Assembly: GCF_019578655.1 (NCBI RefSeq)
Contig: NC_063262.1
Location: 18,235,582-18,299,581 of the forward strand
Length of the DNA stretch: 64,000 nt
Direction of reading: 5' to 3'
From: Ricinus communis
Lineage: Eukaryota > Streptophyta > Magnoliopsida > Malpighiales > Euphorbiaceae
Part shown: piece after piece, positions 24,401-38,150 of the stretch
How the letters are laid out: the number at the start of each line of letters is the position of its first letter
Position numbering within the stretch: position 1 is the first letter of the stretch
Notes under the pieces: model-generated
Told to the model about the DNA's origin: nothing
What the model saw: the letters and a program-made list of their open reading frames with translations, nothing else
Databases searched by the model: none
Program-made: the position numbers and the translations under genes

Positions 24401-27101
24401 CAACAACATCAAACTAGACTGCCACTAACTTCTTTAATTTTTGAACCGACTATTTTGAAAATCTTAAATACATAAAGAAAAATTGGATAATTAAATCAAT
24501 TATAACTAATTTAATTTTTAGAAAAGGTCAAATTGAGCCTACCCAAAAGTTGAATTGCCAAATTAAGCCCGCATGAGATGTTGGGCAGCAAACTTTATCA
24601 TGCGTGCTGACTTACTCTTTTTAAAAAATGGCTAAATTGAAAGCTATTTGAAACTTTTAGAAGCAAAACTGACCTTAAAAGTAAAAAATGACTAAATTGA
24701 ATCTAATTGGCGAAGTTTGAAAACTAAAATAAACCTTATTCAAGAAATGTTATTATCATAACCTTAAAATGGAGTAAAAATACAATTGCAACTTTAAAAA
24801 ATAATACTTTATATTCAATTATCAACTACCCTTGACTTAAATTCAATAAATTCAAAAATTGTAACTTACAAGTTGGAAAATCATATCATTGAAGAATCTT
24901 TACTAAGAGATTGAAAAAAAATGTTTTTTTTTTATGTTTAATAACTTCAAAAGTTATACATACCGTCATAGTGATTCCTCCCTCATAAATTAAAATTTAC
25001 TTTTTAAACCATCTAAAAGTTGTTAAAGCTAAAGATTTCTATAATATGAGATTTTCAAGCCAACCAAAAATATCAGAGGACAAATTAGAAAAGATAAAAA
25101 CTAAATTACTTGAAAATTTTAGAAACACAACTAAGAAACTAAGAAGATGGAAGAAAGGGATTGTCAACTATGCTAAAATGGAAAAACTTGCTGGTAATAG
25201 CCATAACAAAACTTAGGGCTTTCTCTTTGATAAAAGAGAGAAGAAAAGAGCACTATCCTAATTAGGAAAGTTTATATCTAAATTATAAATGAATTCTATA
25301 AATTTAAATCAAATCTATTTTTAAATTTATATTTTATGTGTAATATAAATAAAAACTCATTTAACTTTTATTTTATCAGTTCATCATCGATACACTAGTG
25401 CATAAATACACTAACATCTGTGTCGTTTGATGTGAAATAATTTGATCTTGATCGGTGATTTCATAAAAGGTATTCAAATATATACAATAAAAACAAAAAC
25501 TAGTTACCTATTGAATCGATTACGAAAAGTTAATTTAATGCATTGTTAGCTTTTATCTCACTCTAAGCTAAGATGAAATACACTCTCATTTATGAGAGCT
25601 TTTAACACACGCATATTTATTATTAAGCCTATATATTATAGACAACAAAATAAATAGATCATTTTTAATTATTTATGCTAGAAAAAAACCTAAAATTTGA
25701 TTATGATGCTGAGATAACCCATAAAAAATTATTAGTGTCCAAGTCAATAAGAAATGTTAAATATTAATAATGTAACCATAATATTTAAAGATTGTATAGT
25801 AGTAAAACTGAGGGATTTAATTTTATAAAGAAAAAATGTCTTAGAAATTTATTCACACTGGTTATTTACTCAAGCGTTCTATGGTTATTGTTATTATTTG
25901 GTTATAAGTAACAATATCAATTAAGTTTACAAACTAAATTTAATAGAATTCTCTAAAGTATAAAGATTATATATTAGTATAATTTTTTGTAAGAAATAAT
26001 ACACATGTCAATATTTTTCTGTCAAAAATCATATATCTCATAATTTATAAATGTTAGTCACCTATCGCCGCATCATACTGTTATTGCTATTATTTTCATT
26101 ATAAATATTTTTTGTTTAAAAATTTAAATTTAAACTTTTACTTAAAAATATTTATATGTATAAAGTTTAACTACTAGATTGAATACATGAAATATTTAAT
26201 TGCAATATATCATATATGATGTGAAAATTTTATCACTATATTATTTAACATATTAGTTATATTTATATAAACTAATACTAAAAGAATTTATAAATTATAA
26301 GTTATTATTTAGTTGGAAAAATATCGTGTTAGCTACCATGTTACTTTTTAGTATTAGAATTATTCATTTATTATTATAATACTAAAGATTAAAAGTTATA
26401 TATGTGCATAATGCTTATGTGTAAAATATAAGTATAAGAATCAAATCTTACATGCTAATACCTATATGTATATAATTTATATTATTATCATAACGTATAA
26501 AAGTGCAAATGGAGGGGGATATATTAATTTACTAATAGGGTCTTACTAATTTTAGTTAATTAGATTAATTAAATTTTTATTAATTTAATTTAATAATATA
26601 TAATATTTTACAAATAAAAATTTATTTAGTATAAGTCTAATTCTAAAAGTCCAACTCTATTAGAATATTAAATCCACAATGATTCTAATCCTAAAAAGTA
26701 GTATTTAATTATATTTTAATATTATATTAACTAATAAATTAGTTATTTTAATTAAATAATAATTTCTAATCCTAAAATAATTTTTGTATTAATTATATGT
26801 TTAATCTAAAATTAATATAATAAGTAAATAGTTAAAATAAATACTAAAATAACAACAATAATGGATAAATAAAAAGATATTGTATGAAATAAATAACCTA
26901 CGTAATTTTAAATTTAAGCTTGTAGGCATTTTTTGGTTCATAAAAATAAAAGTAAATATATCAAGATGATACTATAAGTTGTTACGCAAATTAGTAGTGG
27001 AAAGAATTCATAGAAAAACTAAAAATATTACCAATTGAAGCCAAATACTAATATAAGCTTATTAATATAGGTTGTTGTATATTCTTAAGTGCATATTAGC
27101 T

Positions 27102-27145
<44 letters not shown>

Positions 27146-29845
27146 CGTAATGATAATAATAGTACTCTAATTGAATTATTGTTACTTAATTTACCTAATA
27201 CTATAATTCTAGAATTATATAAATTTAATTAATTCATATAAATACTATTTAAGCTTAAGATCAATGAATCTTTGTAGATTCATAATTAATGTAATAGTTT
27301 TATATTTATATTTATATATTAAATTATTATTATAATAAAGAAGCTTATTTATAGAAAAATTTATTATAATCAATTTTTATTATTATTTTATACTAGAAAT
27401 GTTTACGATGCTGAATCTAAAAACATATACATATATATATTTTAAATGATCACAAATCAAATAATTATAGTCACCTGAGTAAAAAATTAATATATAAATT
27501 ATATATTTCTATTCATTCAAAATTATTTTTTCCTGAATTCACTCAAAACTATTTATGAAGTCATGTGACTAATTTTTATTAATTGATTTTGTTTTTCTAT
27601 ATATTACCATAGGGGAGAAAAAAACTTGATTCATTGGCCCAGTATTCCACGTCTCTTTTTTTCTTTCTTTTCTTCTTTCTCCCTTAGCTTTTCCCTCTTC
27701 CCAAACACAGTGTACTGGCGGTGCCCTATTTAGTATTCCAATAGTCCACAGCAAAATTTTATTATGCAATTCGCTACTCGCCAGACGACGGATTTGTTTG
27801 GGAAGGGAAACCAATGAGATGATTGCTGTAACTCAAGCATATACCGCAGTAAAAATGGTAATAATGAGTACGGATTTACCAAATCTGGAGAAAAAACAAA
27901 TACTAAAAAATTGTCACGCCAAAAACTGTGCATGCACGGGCAAACATTTTGACGTTTACCATGTCTTATCGAAAACGACGCCCTCACAGTCTATCTCAAA
28001 ATTTGTGCGTATTATCCATGTAAGCACCAATGAAAATCTAACACCTCAAGAAAATAGGTCCCATGCTACACGTATCGCCATGTGGTTGGTGACTGGGGAT
28101 GGAGCAGGTATTGGTGGATGCAAAAGTAGAGAAAGAAGTGTAGGCCCGTGAATTGTGCTTAAAATATGAGCAAAGTGAGTGACGGCTGCGAATGCATTTG
28201 ATCCAAACACGTGACGCATTTTGGGATTTGCATGTCGTGGAAATTGAGGCTGGCTGATGACATGATAGGACAAAGCAAGCAAGAAATAAAGCAGAATAAT
28301 CCCTCGTTTTCCTCTCTTCTCCTCATTTTATTTATTTGTGATATTGCTATAGCCTGCAAATAATGATATAGATTTTGGCATCTTGAATTTTTGCTTGAAT
28401 ATTTGTTAATGACTTGTGCCATATGCTACTCAAATTACATGAGGTTGGGATTCATTCTTACCTTTTGTTTTGGAAGAGAGAAAAATAAGAGAAGAAAGGA
28501 TATAAGAGAAAAAATAAAAAGAGGATATAATTCTTAATTTTTTATCTAAGAAAAACAGAAAAATATAAACTTTATTTTTCACTATACTTAGTATATGGTT
28601 TATAGCCAAAATATCGGCAATATTCTTGTTTATACTTGATAGTTTCAATTATCAATTTATGTAATAAATTTTTTAAAGTGATTTTAATTCCATTCCTCGA
28701 AAAAAAAGCTCAATATATATTTGAATATTTAAACTTCAGTGATTTGATTATTTTTAAATTTTTTAATAGTTTATATAACCCCATAAACACTATAATTTAT
28801 TTATTTATTCTTTTGTAATATTTAAATACTTTTTAACGTTTGATTTTATTTAATATTTTCATATGTATTTACATAAATATTTAAATGTTATCAAAAAGTA
28901 GAATTTATGTGTTTATTAGGTTAATTGAAAATTAAATTTTTTTATAAACTTTACAAAATAAAATTAAAATATTTATTAAATTATATTGAAAGTTAAAATA
29001 TTAAAATGACTAAATAATTAAAATTTAAATGTTTAAATATGCATTTCAACAAAAGAAAGTAGAATATTTTGAACCATGAGGTATCACGAGACATGTTAAA
29101 CTCAATATTTTCAAATTTAGACTGGTGATTGAACTGATGAAGATATTATTACCTGTTAGACCACGAGTCAAAATATTCTAATAAAAACTAATTATATTTT
29201 AAAATAATAATTATAATAAATTAATGGTAAACTATTATATTTTAATAGTATCTAACAAAGTTTAAATACTAAAATCTAAATAATCAAATAACAAACTTAA
29301 GTAGATGTATATCAATAGAATCATAATTATTATTTTGATTATCAAACCTCTAATAAAATAAAAAAAATATATATAATTTGTAAGAAAATAAATTATAAAC
29401 ATTAAATCAAAATAAAATTGGTGACATTTTTTTGTTAAATGCAAGTTGTAATGAACAAACATAAGATCATTCGAAATTTGATGTTTTAGTTTATTTATTC
29501 TTATGTCTTTTTAAATATTTTTTATAAATATATAAACAGACCGGTTAAACCCAATTCAATCTGATTCAATTTCGGTTTAACTACAAATTCAGTTATAATA
29601 AATAATTATATCAGACTGGTTACTTAAAACTAGTTACCGAAACCCTGGGGCTCCTTTATACACAAGAAGCCTAAACTCTATATCATAAAACGCTCTTAAT
29701 ATCCGAACAGATCCCACAGTAGAACCCAAATTGAGCACATAACACTTCGGAGGCCCAGAATCACGTTTCCTGTTGGAGAAGAGAAGTAAAATATTGGAGG
29801 GTGCTCTCCATTTTAGAAAACGGTGAAAGATTATAAATTAATAAA
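24401..29845. other. AT-rich intergenic DNA with a less AT-rich island at 27.6-28.4 kb
   Basis: No recognisable gene. The island 27600-28400 is visibly richer in G and C than its surroundings, contains a CACGTG G-box at 28208-28213, and has open frames on both strands (for example 27798-28151 plus, 117 codons), none with a known domain. It could be an orphan promoter, an untranslated exon or single-copy DNA between repeats. The remainder, especially 25.3-27.5 and 28.4-29.6 kb, is extremely AT-rich. Confidence 0.4.
27102..27142. repeat. (ATA)n trinucleotide microsatellite
   Basis: About thirteen consecutive AAT/ATA units, ending in AACAACG. Confidence 0.95.
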
Positions 29846-29849
29846 ACTA

Positions 29850-31190
29850 GTCTGCCTTCCACGATTGTTATTATAATTTTAATTATAAAATTAAATTAAT
29901 AGATATAATTTAAAATTTTAAAAAATAATAGTAAATAAATTATTTTTAAATATTTTTTATTCTTTTTAAATTCTAAAATTTTATTAAGCAATAGCATAAA
30001 AATTAAATTAACATATCAATATAATTAATATTACTATTTTTATGATAAAAATTTATTATATAATTAAAGATTAAACTATTATTGAATATAATATAAAAAA
30101 TATAATTTAAGATGTTATTTTTGATATTAGTATTATTATCTGATTACAAAACTAATTTATCAGTTAATATAATATTAAAATATAATTAATATGTTATTTT
30201 TTAGAATAGAATTAGTATCATTATCTGATTAGAAAACTACTTATTAGTTAATATAATATTAGAATGTAATTAATGTGTTATCTTTTAGAATTAGAGTCCA
30301 TGTCTAATTAAGAATGTAACTTATAAATCAATAAATTAATAAAAAATAATAAAATTATACATAAGTTTGAATTCCATGTGTCAAAAGCAAGTACACATGT
30401 TAAAACAAAAATTTTATGTATCAAAAATTAAACGTACATGCGAACAAAAATTTAAGTTTCAAAAATTAATATATACTAGTCATTCACCATGGGTTGCACG
30501 ACTATTATTATTATTTTAATTATAAAATCAAATTTATAGATACAATTAATAAAATTATCAATATTAAATATTAACTAATAAAATTTTAAAAAATAATAGC
30601 AAATTAACTATTTGTAAGTGTTCTTAATCTTTTTAAAATTTTAAAATTTTATTAAACAATAATTTAAAAATTATTTTAAAAATTATTTATTAATTAATTT
30701 TAATATTATATAAATTAATATATCTAAAATTAAAAATTTATTATATAAGTAAAAATTAAGTTATTACTGATTATAATATTACATAATTTAAATTGTTATT
30801 TTCTAGAATTAGAATTATTATCTAAGTATAAAATTAGTTTATTAGTTAATATAAAATTAAGATATAATTAATAATGCTATTTTCTAGAATAAATTTAGCA
30901 TCATTATTTGATTAGAAAACTATTTATTAGTGAATATAATATTAAAATATAATTAATATATTATTTTTTAGGATTATAGTCAGTATTCAATTAGAAACGT
31001 AATTTATAAATCAATAAATTAATAAAAAAATTATAAAATTACATATAAATTTAAATTTCATGTATCAAAATAAATATATATATTAAGATAAAAAAATATT
31101 TATATGTCAAACATTAAATATATATATCAAAAAAATTTAAATTTTAAAAATTTAATTATAAATTAGTTATATATTCCTAATTCAATTTTA
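29850..31190. repeat. Head-to-tail dimer of a ~0.65-kb AT-rich repeat
   Basis: 29866-30475 and about 30505-31165 are collinear: both start with a TATTATxATTTTAATTATAAAAT word, share TTTTATTAAxCAATA, the phrase AAATCAATAAATTAATAAAAAA and an ending of ATGTATCAAAA-type words. The junction at 30474-30504 has ACTAG followed by a CCATGGGTTGCACG word, the type of start seen in many plant Helitron-like repeats. Each unit holds internal ~80-bp sub-repeats around AATTAGTATCATTATCTGATT. No open frame. Classification as Helitron-like is tentative. Confidence 0.65.
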
Positions 31191-32600
31191 CCTTAGGATA
31201 AAGGATCACGATTCCATATGAACTCGTGATGCAAGGCGCCCTGAACTAATTTTTTTAACCACTTTAACACATATACTAGCAATTTTTCTTATTACTCAAG
31301 CATCTGCATTCCAAACTAGTGCGTGCGATGCACTTACAAAAGTTTTTAGTACTCCATAATATTTATTAAATATCTTTTTGACTCCATAACTTTTTTACTA
31401 TTTTACAATTTCTATAAAATAGGTTTTTGATCTCTATATAATGTTTTAAATGTATATATTTGAATAATTTGTTTGTATTTCAATTAAAACTCTCTTTATT
31501 TAACTTTATGCATTTAAATAAGTATATTTTTAAAACTTTTTGGGGGAGTAACAAAGATAGTATAAAATTATTATGAAAAATCAAAACAATTATAGGAATA
31601 AGAACTTTATAATTTAAAAAATTATGAAATTATTTAAAAGAATTTATTTGGTAAAAAGTATATTATGAGAACTTAATAAAATATTTATAAGGTCAACTAA
31701 AGCCTCAACTTATGCTCCACTTACTGAAATTTACATCATATCACACATTTGTATACATTAGTAAATAATTATTTATGTGATACAAAATTGCTAATATAAG
31801 TGCTAAAATGGTCAAAGGATTAGTTCAGGGTGCCAAATGACTAAAAGGTATAAACTCAAGCAGCTATATATACATTAGGCCAAATAAACTCATAATATAT
31901 ATTTTTAAGCCAAATAAGCCCTTAGCATATAGTTTTTACCACATACTCTTTACAAGGAAGATATCACAAATACTTTTAGGGTTAATCATTATGAAGTTTC
32001 TGAGGTTAGGTTATTACATATGCATCATCTTGTTTGATTATCATATTAGTTTATCTCTAAATTTTACTATTAATTAAGTATAAAGTTTCTCTGTCAGTTT
32101 TTATGTTAGTCAAACCAATCGACAAACTCAATAATAAAAATTTTAGTATAATGTTAAACTTAATATTAAATAGAAATAAATATAAAGAAATATCTTGTGG
32201 TTTTACTGTTTTACAACTTTTAGTATGTGGCTTATTTTTTCAAATAAAGAGAGGTATTGTGGGGGCGGTTCCTGGCGTGCACCCAAGTGTCTTTAGCGAC
32301 TATGACACTGTAAGGCTTTTCAACCTAATTGGAAATACGCTAACTAGTCTAGAGACTAGCACAAAAATGGAAGTCGCTACCCGAATAAGTCACCGAGACA
32401 CTTTTACTAATGAGTAACGTTTCTGGATTCCAGAAGGAAGCTTACCCAAACATCCAAAGATGGATCCGAAAGCCAACTTTCTTATTTGTGTATCTCAATC
32501 TTTAATTTTTTTGTTTAACGGGCTACTCTCTATAAATACAACAATTTATATTTACAAGCATATAACTCATTATATGAGGTCTTCTTAAATCTAGTCCATT
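31191..32600. other. AT-rich intergenic DNA
   Basis: Contains another ACTAGTGCGTGCGATGCAC word near 31315, like the starts of neighbouring repeats, and a less AT-rich patch at 32240-32470 with an open plus-strand frame (32103-32417) that I do not recognise. No gene is called. Confidence 0.4.
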
Positions 32601-34830
32601 TTATTAAGCCATCCCACGTTTAAAGTTATTAATCTAATTTACTAGTCAATTATGTATAAGGCCACCTAGTCTAGCCTAATTACAAATTGTGCTTTGAGTT
32701 CCATCCTTTAAACCTAAATGGACTACCTTTTATATTAAGACCTAGTTGAGTGATCTTAAATCTAATGTGGGCCAATTAATTCAACTAAAGTATGATAAAA
32801 TCCACTAAGTCTATATGGAATTTAATTTAAGCCAATTTTACCATCCTTTAACCTAATGGACTACAATTTTCAGGTCCTTTAAACTTAGAGTCTATGTGGT
32901 CCAGTCTTAATTAAGCAATTACACAACATATATTTGGCATCCATCAAATATACAATGAAAAATAAAGTGTAGGCAATTAAATCTAGCTATTACAACTCTT
33001 TTACAATTAAGAAGTTAAAAGCACCTAAAACTAAGTACAATTCACAGATATCACTAAAATACATAAGAAAATCGAAAAATTAGGGTTGGTATGTGAGCAA
33101 CCAATTGGCTTAAGGCATAGAGCCGATCGGCTCAACACAAAGCCGAATCGGCTTTGCACTGAGTCGATTGGTTGTGGGGGCTTTTTATAGCTGGTTCTTC
33201 AATCTCTCGAGTTTCTCACGTCCCAGAGCTGAATCCATATGCATAGGAAGTTAAAAGATCGATTATAACACAAGGAAAACAAAGCAAAAAGTCTAAATAA
33301 TATTGAATTAAGCAGTAACCTTAAGAAAATCATGCAAACCCTAAAAACCAGTTTGAGAGTAAATGAAAATGGCAGATTTCACGTCTTAATCATGGAACCT
33401 TAACAAATAATTTAATCGCAAAAACATAAAGAAAACACAAATCTAATATGCAACCTTAATTGTTTGACTAAAAAGATCTAAAACCTAAAGGCAAACATAT
33501 TAATGGATTCAAAACCCTATATGTTCTTATTATTAAGTTTAATGCCCATCATGTTCGTACTATCAGATTTAATGTCCAACAGGTTAATTCATAAGAAATC
33601 CTATTCTAATCACATAAAACACATAAAAAAGTAATAAACAAAGAAAACCTAGTCATGTTTGTAAAATCATAAAGGAACACAAGGACGAGTTTAATAGGAA
33701 ATGTGATGTTGATGATGATGGACGTTGGGGAACCCTTAGGTTGTCATTATAAATGGTTGTTCTACGAGTCTCAAGAGACGATGAAGCGGTTGAACTAAAG
33801 ATCAGATGAGAATCCAGCTTATCTATGATTTGGAAAAAGCTTTTGTCATTCAATGAAAATAATTTTCTAAACTGAGTTCTCTCTTAGTGGCCTATGATAA
33901 ACTATAGGAGTTGTGTGTTGAGAAAAGAACTCTAAAAGGAGAATCTCTACAAGAAGTACAGGTTAATTAAAACAGGAAATTCTTCGGCTATTAAGAATCT
34001 TTCTAGAGAAGGTTTCTATTATTCTATGTAGAAATTTCTATAGTTTATCATCTTCTACATCTAGCTAGCTTGTGTTGCATCATTCTTTGAAGAATCAGAG
34101 AAGCTTTTTGAAGACGTGGAGAAAGAGGACCAATCTTCTTCATTTCTTGAAGAGCATTTAAACTTTAAGGGAGTTTTAGTTTACTGTTTTATGAATCTTA
34201 AGTCTTTCTATTTAATTACAATGATTGTTGGATTGAGTAGGCTAAGTCCCATAAGTGTTTAGTTTGGCTTTTTACTTATGCATGAACCTTATATATTTTG
34301 AGTTTAATGAATGATTTCTTTGCCTTCATATGTTCATTAGTTTCATCTATTATTATTGGTTGACCATCATATCAATTTATTAGTAATATGTGTTATGAAA
34401 ATATTTAGGTTAAAAGTACTAGAAACATAATCTTTACTTTAATCTATATTGGTATAAGAAACCTAAGTTGCATCATTAGTTTGAGTGACTTAGGGAAAAA
34501 TGCACATCACCATCTCATTTGTTAAATTAGGGCTTAAGGGAATTAAGGGGATTACTAGGTAAAAGCTACACTAAATGCTATTTTATCATATAGTTCATAT
34601 TAATCATTCTAGTTGCATAATTATTTTCTGGTTATTTAATTTCTTTTATTAAACTAAAGATCATTTTTAAAATATTGGCTTAAAGTGTTTATATTTATTT
34701 TCAGTATTTTGTGTGATAGTTGGTCTTTATAATATATGCTCTACAATTCCTTGTGAGATCGACCTCGTGGTGAGTTTGCCCAAACTACCATTCGGTTCGT
34801 ATACTTGCGAGTACTAATTTAGACACATCA
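32600..34830 (+). mobile_element. Decayed LTR sequence ending in an Athila-like LTR terminus
   Basis: The right end reads GAGATCGACCTCGTGG, then GTATACTTGCGAGTAC and GACACATCA, which matches the usual end of plant Athila/Tat-type LTRs and resembles the CACATCA terminus of the family at 52.6 kb. A short palindrome cluster at 33101-33155 is followed by a TATA-like TTTTTATAG at 33182-33190, as if promoter-proximal. The element inserted into an AT-rich repeat unit, because sequence after 34830 continues from the middle of that unit. The left end, interior and target duplication could not be found, so the left limit is a guess. Confidence 0.5.
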
Positions 34831-35208
34831 CACATACATATAAATTGAAACTTTTTTCTAATTGTTATATTTAATCAATAAGTTTTCAAATGTGTTATAA
34901 ATTTTTTTTAATTTATTCTTTATGATCCAAATTTAGAATTTTATTTTCTTACTATTTTATTATTATTATTATTACTACTTAGTTATATATATATATATAT
35001 ATATATATATGAATATAAATATATATTTTATTAGAAAAATAATAAAATTTATTATTAATATGTAGTAACTATGATAATTATTACACTTATTATAATTATT
35101 TTTTAAGAACATAATAGGCTTTTAAATAGGTAATAAATTTTTAACATATTCATTATTAGCATTTAAGATCACATTTAATTTTTTTACAAATTAACACTTT
35201 TATAAATA

Positions 35209-35213
35209 TATCA
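35209..35213. repeat. Left target-site duplication of solo LTR 1 (TATCA)
   Basis: TATCA directly before the LTR is repeated exactly at 38151-38155 directly after it, the 5-bp duplication expected of LTR-element integration. Confidence 0.9.
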
Positions 35214-38150
35214 TGTCACGACCCGATCTGTGGGTTTGTGACCGGCACTAGGGAATGGGTAGGCTTAAGGCCACCAAATCCCGTAGTAAGCCTGACTATT
35301 CACTAACTCAATCAAATTGGAATCCGGACTCAATCCAAAACACTTTTTTCACAATTAATCTTAAATCAATGGGTGCTATAAATTAAATTCAGTACGCCAG
35401 CATAATTAGGCGAGACTTGAATTTATATAAAATTACAAACTGATAAGTCTAAAATTTACTGCGGAGAATCTAAAATTTTACAAGCTAACACATACCAAAA
35501 TCAATTACATCAACCCGATGATAAAGGAATCAGGCTGCTAGATAAGAATTGCGGGAAGACTAATAATCACCTGAAAAACAGTGAAATTGAGACTGTCAGT
35601 CTCGAGAGTGAGTTAAAATCATATATCCCAAAAACGAATATAACACTTCAATAAAATATTTGCTTAATTTAAAATAAAAATATATGTCATGCTATGCTTG
35701 TGCAAAATAAAATAAAATAAATTTTTATTTCATACCACGGGACGGAGCACCTCAATAGAACCCTAGCCCCATCACTAACAGTCTCGACTCTCTCACTCCA
35801 ACAGAACTGGCGCCGAGAGAGCGAAGCTCGACTAGGATCCTTAAATCCAGTTCAGTCACTTAATTATCACTAACACTCTTAGCCTTTCGTCTCTCTTACT
35901 CCAATAAGACTGGCGCCCAAAGAGCGAAGTTTGACCAGGATCCTTAAATCCAGTCCGGTCACTTAAGTTCCCAAATAAGCCGGCGCCTAGATAGCAATGC
36001 TCGACCAGAGACCTTTACTCCGGCAAATAACTGTATTCAGCCCAGAGAGCAATACTCGACCAGGGTAAGTCCTAAATTTACCGTTTTAAATTTACCCTTT
36101 TACCCTTTTGTTATCAATCTCGAATTCATACCGGTGTGCACGCGGTCCTGATGCAACCCATCAGATGACATGTTCTGCTCCCGTCCCATCCCGAGTCAAC
36201 ACGCAATCAATAAAATCATAATGCAGGAAAAAGAATATATATAAAGAGTGAATAAATAAATAATTAAAATATTAAATCATATGTAATAGAACTATTTCAT
36301 AAAATCTTGGCATTGACACATATAACTAGACATATGACTTTAACTCACAACTTTGACGACCTCCTAGCTCTGCTCCGATGCCTTGGGTGGAGCGAGCTGA
36401 ACTGACGGATTATCTAATCATGGAAAATAATTCAATCAATAAAATTAAAACATTTGATAATTAACCCTAGGTCTAGACTCCTAGGACTGATTTTCTAAAA
36501 AATTTCGACTCGAGTAAATTCTACCGAAAATTCGGCAGAACCTCCCCTAAACATGGACGTTTACCCCCGTTAAACGGGTTCAGGACCTGCCAGAGAACAC
36601 TTCAAATATTTCAAAAATTCATTTTAACAAGAGTCGGGTCCCCAAGACTTCATTATTTTTTCCGATTCTGTCACACATCACAAATTATGACTATTGGCAG
36701 ACGGTCCGACAAACTATTTATTTTAACTAATAAATCTCACATAATTTTTCTAATATTCAACATAATAATTAAATACATAACTTTTTATAAATGAACTCTA
36801 AAATCTACGGGCTAAAAATTTACCGAGAAGCTTGATCACTTGGTCGACTTACCTCCAACTGCTAGAGTCCGATCGACGATCCGAGCGTGCCTACGGACTC
36901 GAGACGACGTGCTGATGACGATCCCAGCTTCCGATCTGACCCCCGATCATCTGAAAATATTTACGGACGATCTCGGCCGTTGATTTTCAAACGGAGTCCG
37001 ATCGCCACGAAACCGGTGCCATTGGAAAGCTTGAGCTGAGGGAGTCCGAATATGTCATCTGATCAACCAAAGCTCGCCAAAGGTCGTCGAAAAAGTTACA
37101 AAACTCAGCTATCATCTCCTCGCCGGAACTCCTTCCTCCGGCCACCAAAGCGGACACCGCTACTCCCAAAAGGAAGCCCTAAACTCACCGGTCATTTTGA
37201 GACCAAAAACGCCGCCATTGGACGTCGAAAACGCTCGGAATGGCGGCAAGAAAGCCGCTGCCGCTTCCTCGCGTTCTCCTGCCGCCGCCACGCACTCGGC
37301 CTCTGCTCGGTCGAGCCTCCCCCGCTCCTCCGCCAACAATGCAGCGCCTCCCTCTTCTCTCTTCTTCTTCCCCGATCTCCTTTTTCTCCTTTTCTTTTCT
37401 TTCTTCTCTATATCGACTTTTAGTCCTTGAACTTTTCTTCTTTACCATTTAGTCCCTCAACTTTTTAATTACAACAATTTCACCATGCGAAGTTTCTGAT
37501 TAACTCTTAAACTTTTCTTTAGCTTTTCAATTAAGCCCCTAATTATTTAACTTGGGCCAAATTAGAAATATTGAAAATATATAATCACTTATTTACCCTT
37601 GCTTTTAAATATAAAATTACCAAAATACCCTTACCGACACACTTAATTATAAAAATACCGATCATACAAATTTTCAAAACCCCATATTAATAAAATTATA
37701 TTTTTAATCCTTATTCCAAAATTGATTGTCAATTTAACCCTAACACTTAATTAATTAAATTAATCAATTTGCTAAATATTTTCTAATTAAAATCAACACC
37801 ATTTGCTAATTAAAATTTATCATTTTCCAATAAATTCTTTATAAAAAATATTATTTACTATTCTTTTCATGACTTCAAATATAGAAATTAATTCATATAT
37901 TCATATTGGAGAAAATTAAATGACCAAAAATATAATTTATTTTCCAAAGAATTTACTTAATTAATTTCTTAAAAATCAAACTAATTAGACATAGAAAATA
38001 ACTCCCTTATTTTTGTCTAGCATTAAAATTCTATTTAATTTATCCCAATTAAACTAATTAAAAAATAAAATAATATTAATTTAAATAAAAATTTATTTAT
38101 TAATTATTACTAATATTATTATTATTAAAATAAAAATTTCGGATATTACA
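35214..38150 (-). mobile_element. Solo LTR 1, ~2.94 kb, gypsy-type long LTR
   Basis: Starts TGTCACGACC and ends GATATTACA on plus, bounded by perfect TATCA duplications, and contains no gag or pol. It is collinear, in inverted orientation, with 38859-41947. Shared parts include the terminal ACTAGGGAATGGGTAG and AATCCCGTAGTAAGCCTGAC, the phrase GAGACTGACAGTCTC or its complement, and the block with CGGCCGAGATCGT. Sense is taken as minus because plant long-LTR gypsy (Tekay/Del-like) LTRs often start TGTAATACCC and end GTGACA; that is inference. Around 35790-36070 are about three degenerate copies of the ~82-bp tandem unit clearer in copy 2. GC-rich open frames at 37052-37448 are on both strands and are not taken as genes. 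Confidence 0.88.

Noticed and set aside
27798..28151. 117-codon plus-strand frame
   Set aside because: No recognisable domain and open frames also occur on the opposite strand; more likely non-coding DNA of ordinary composition.
32103..32417. 104-codon plus-strand frame
   Set aside because: Starts in AT-rich DNA and runs into a less AT-rich patch without any recognisable protein text.
37052..37448. Overlapping open frames, up to 123 codons, in a GC-rich patch
   Set aside because: They lie inside a solo LTR, occur on both strands, and are Arg/Pro/Ser low-complexity text; the equivalent patch in the other LTR copy (39556-39968) has different frames.
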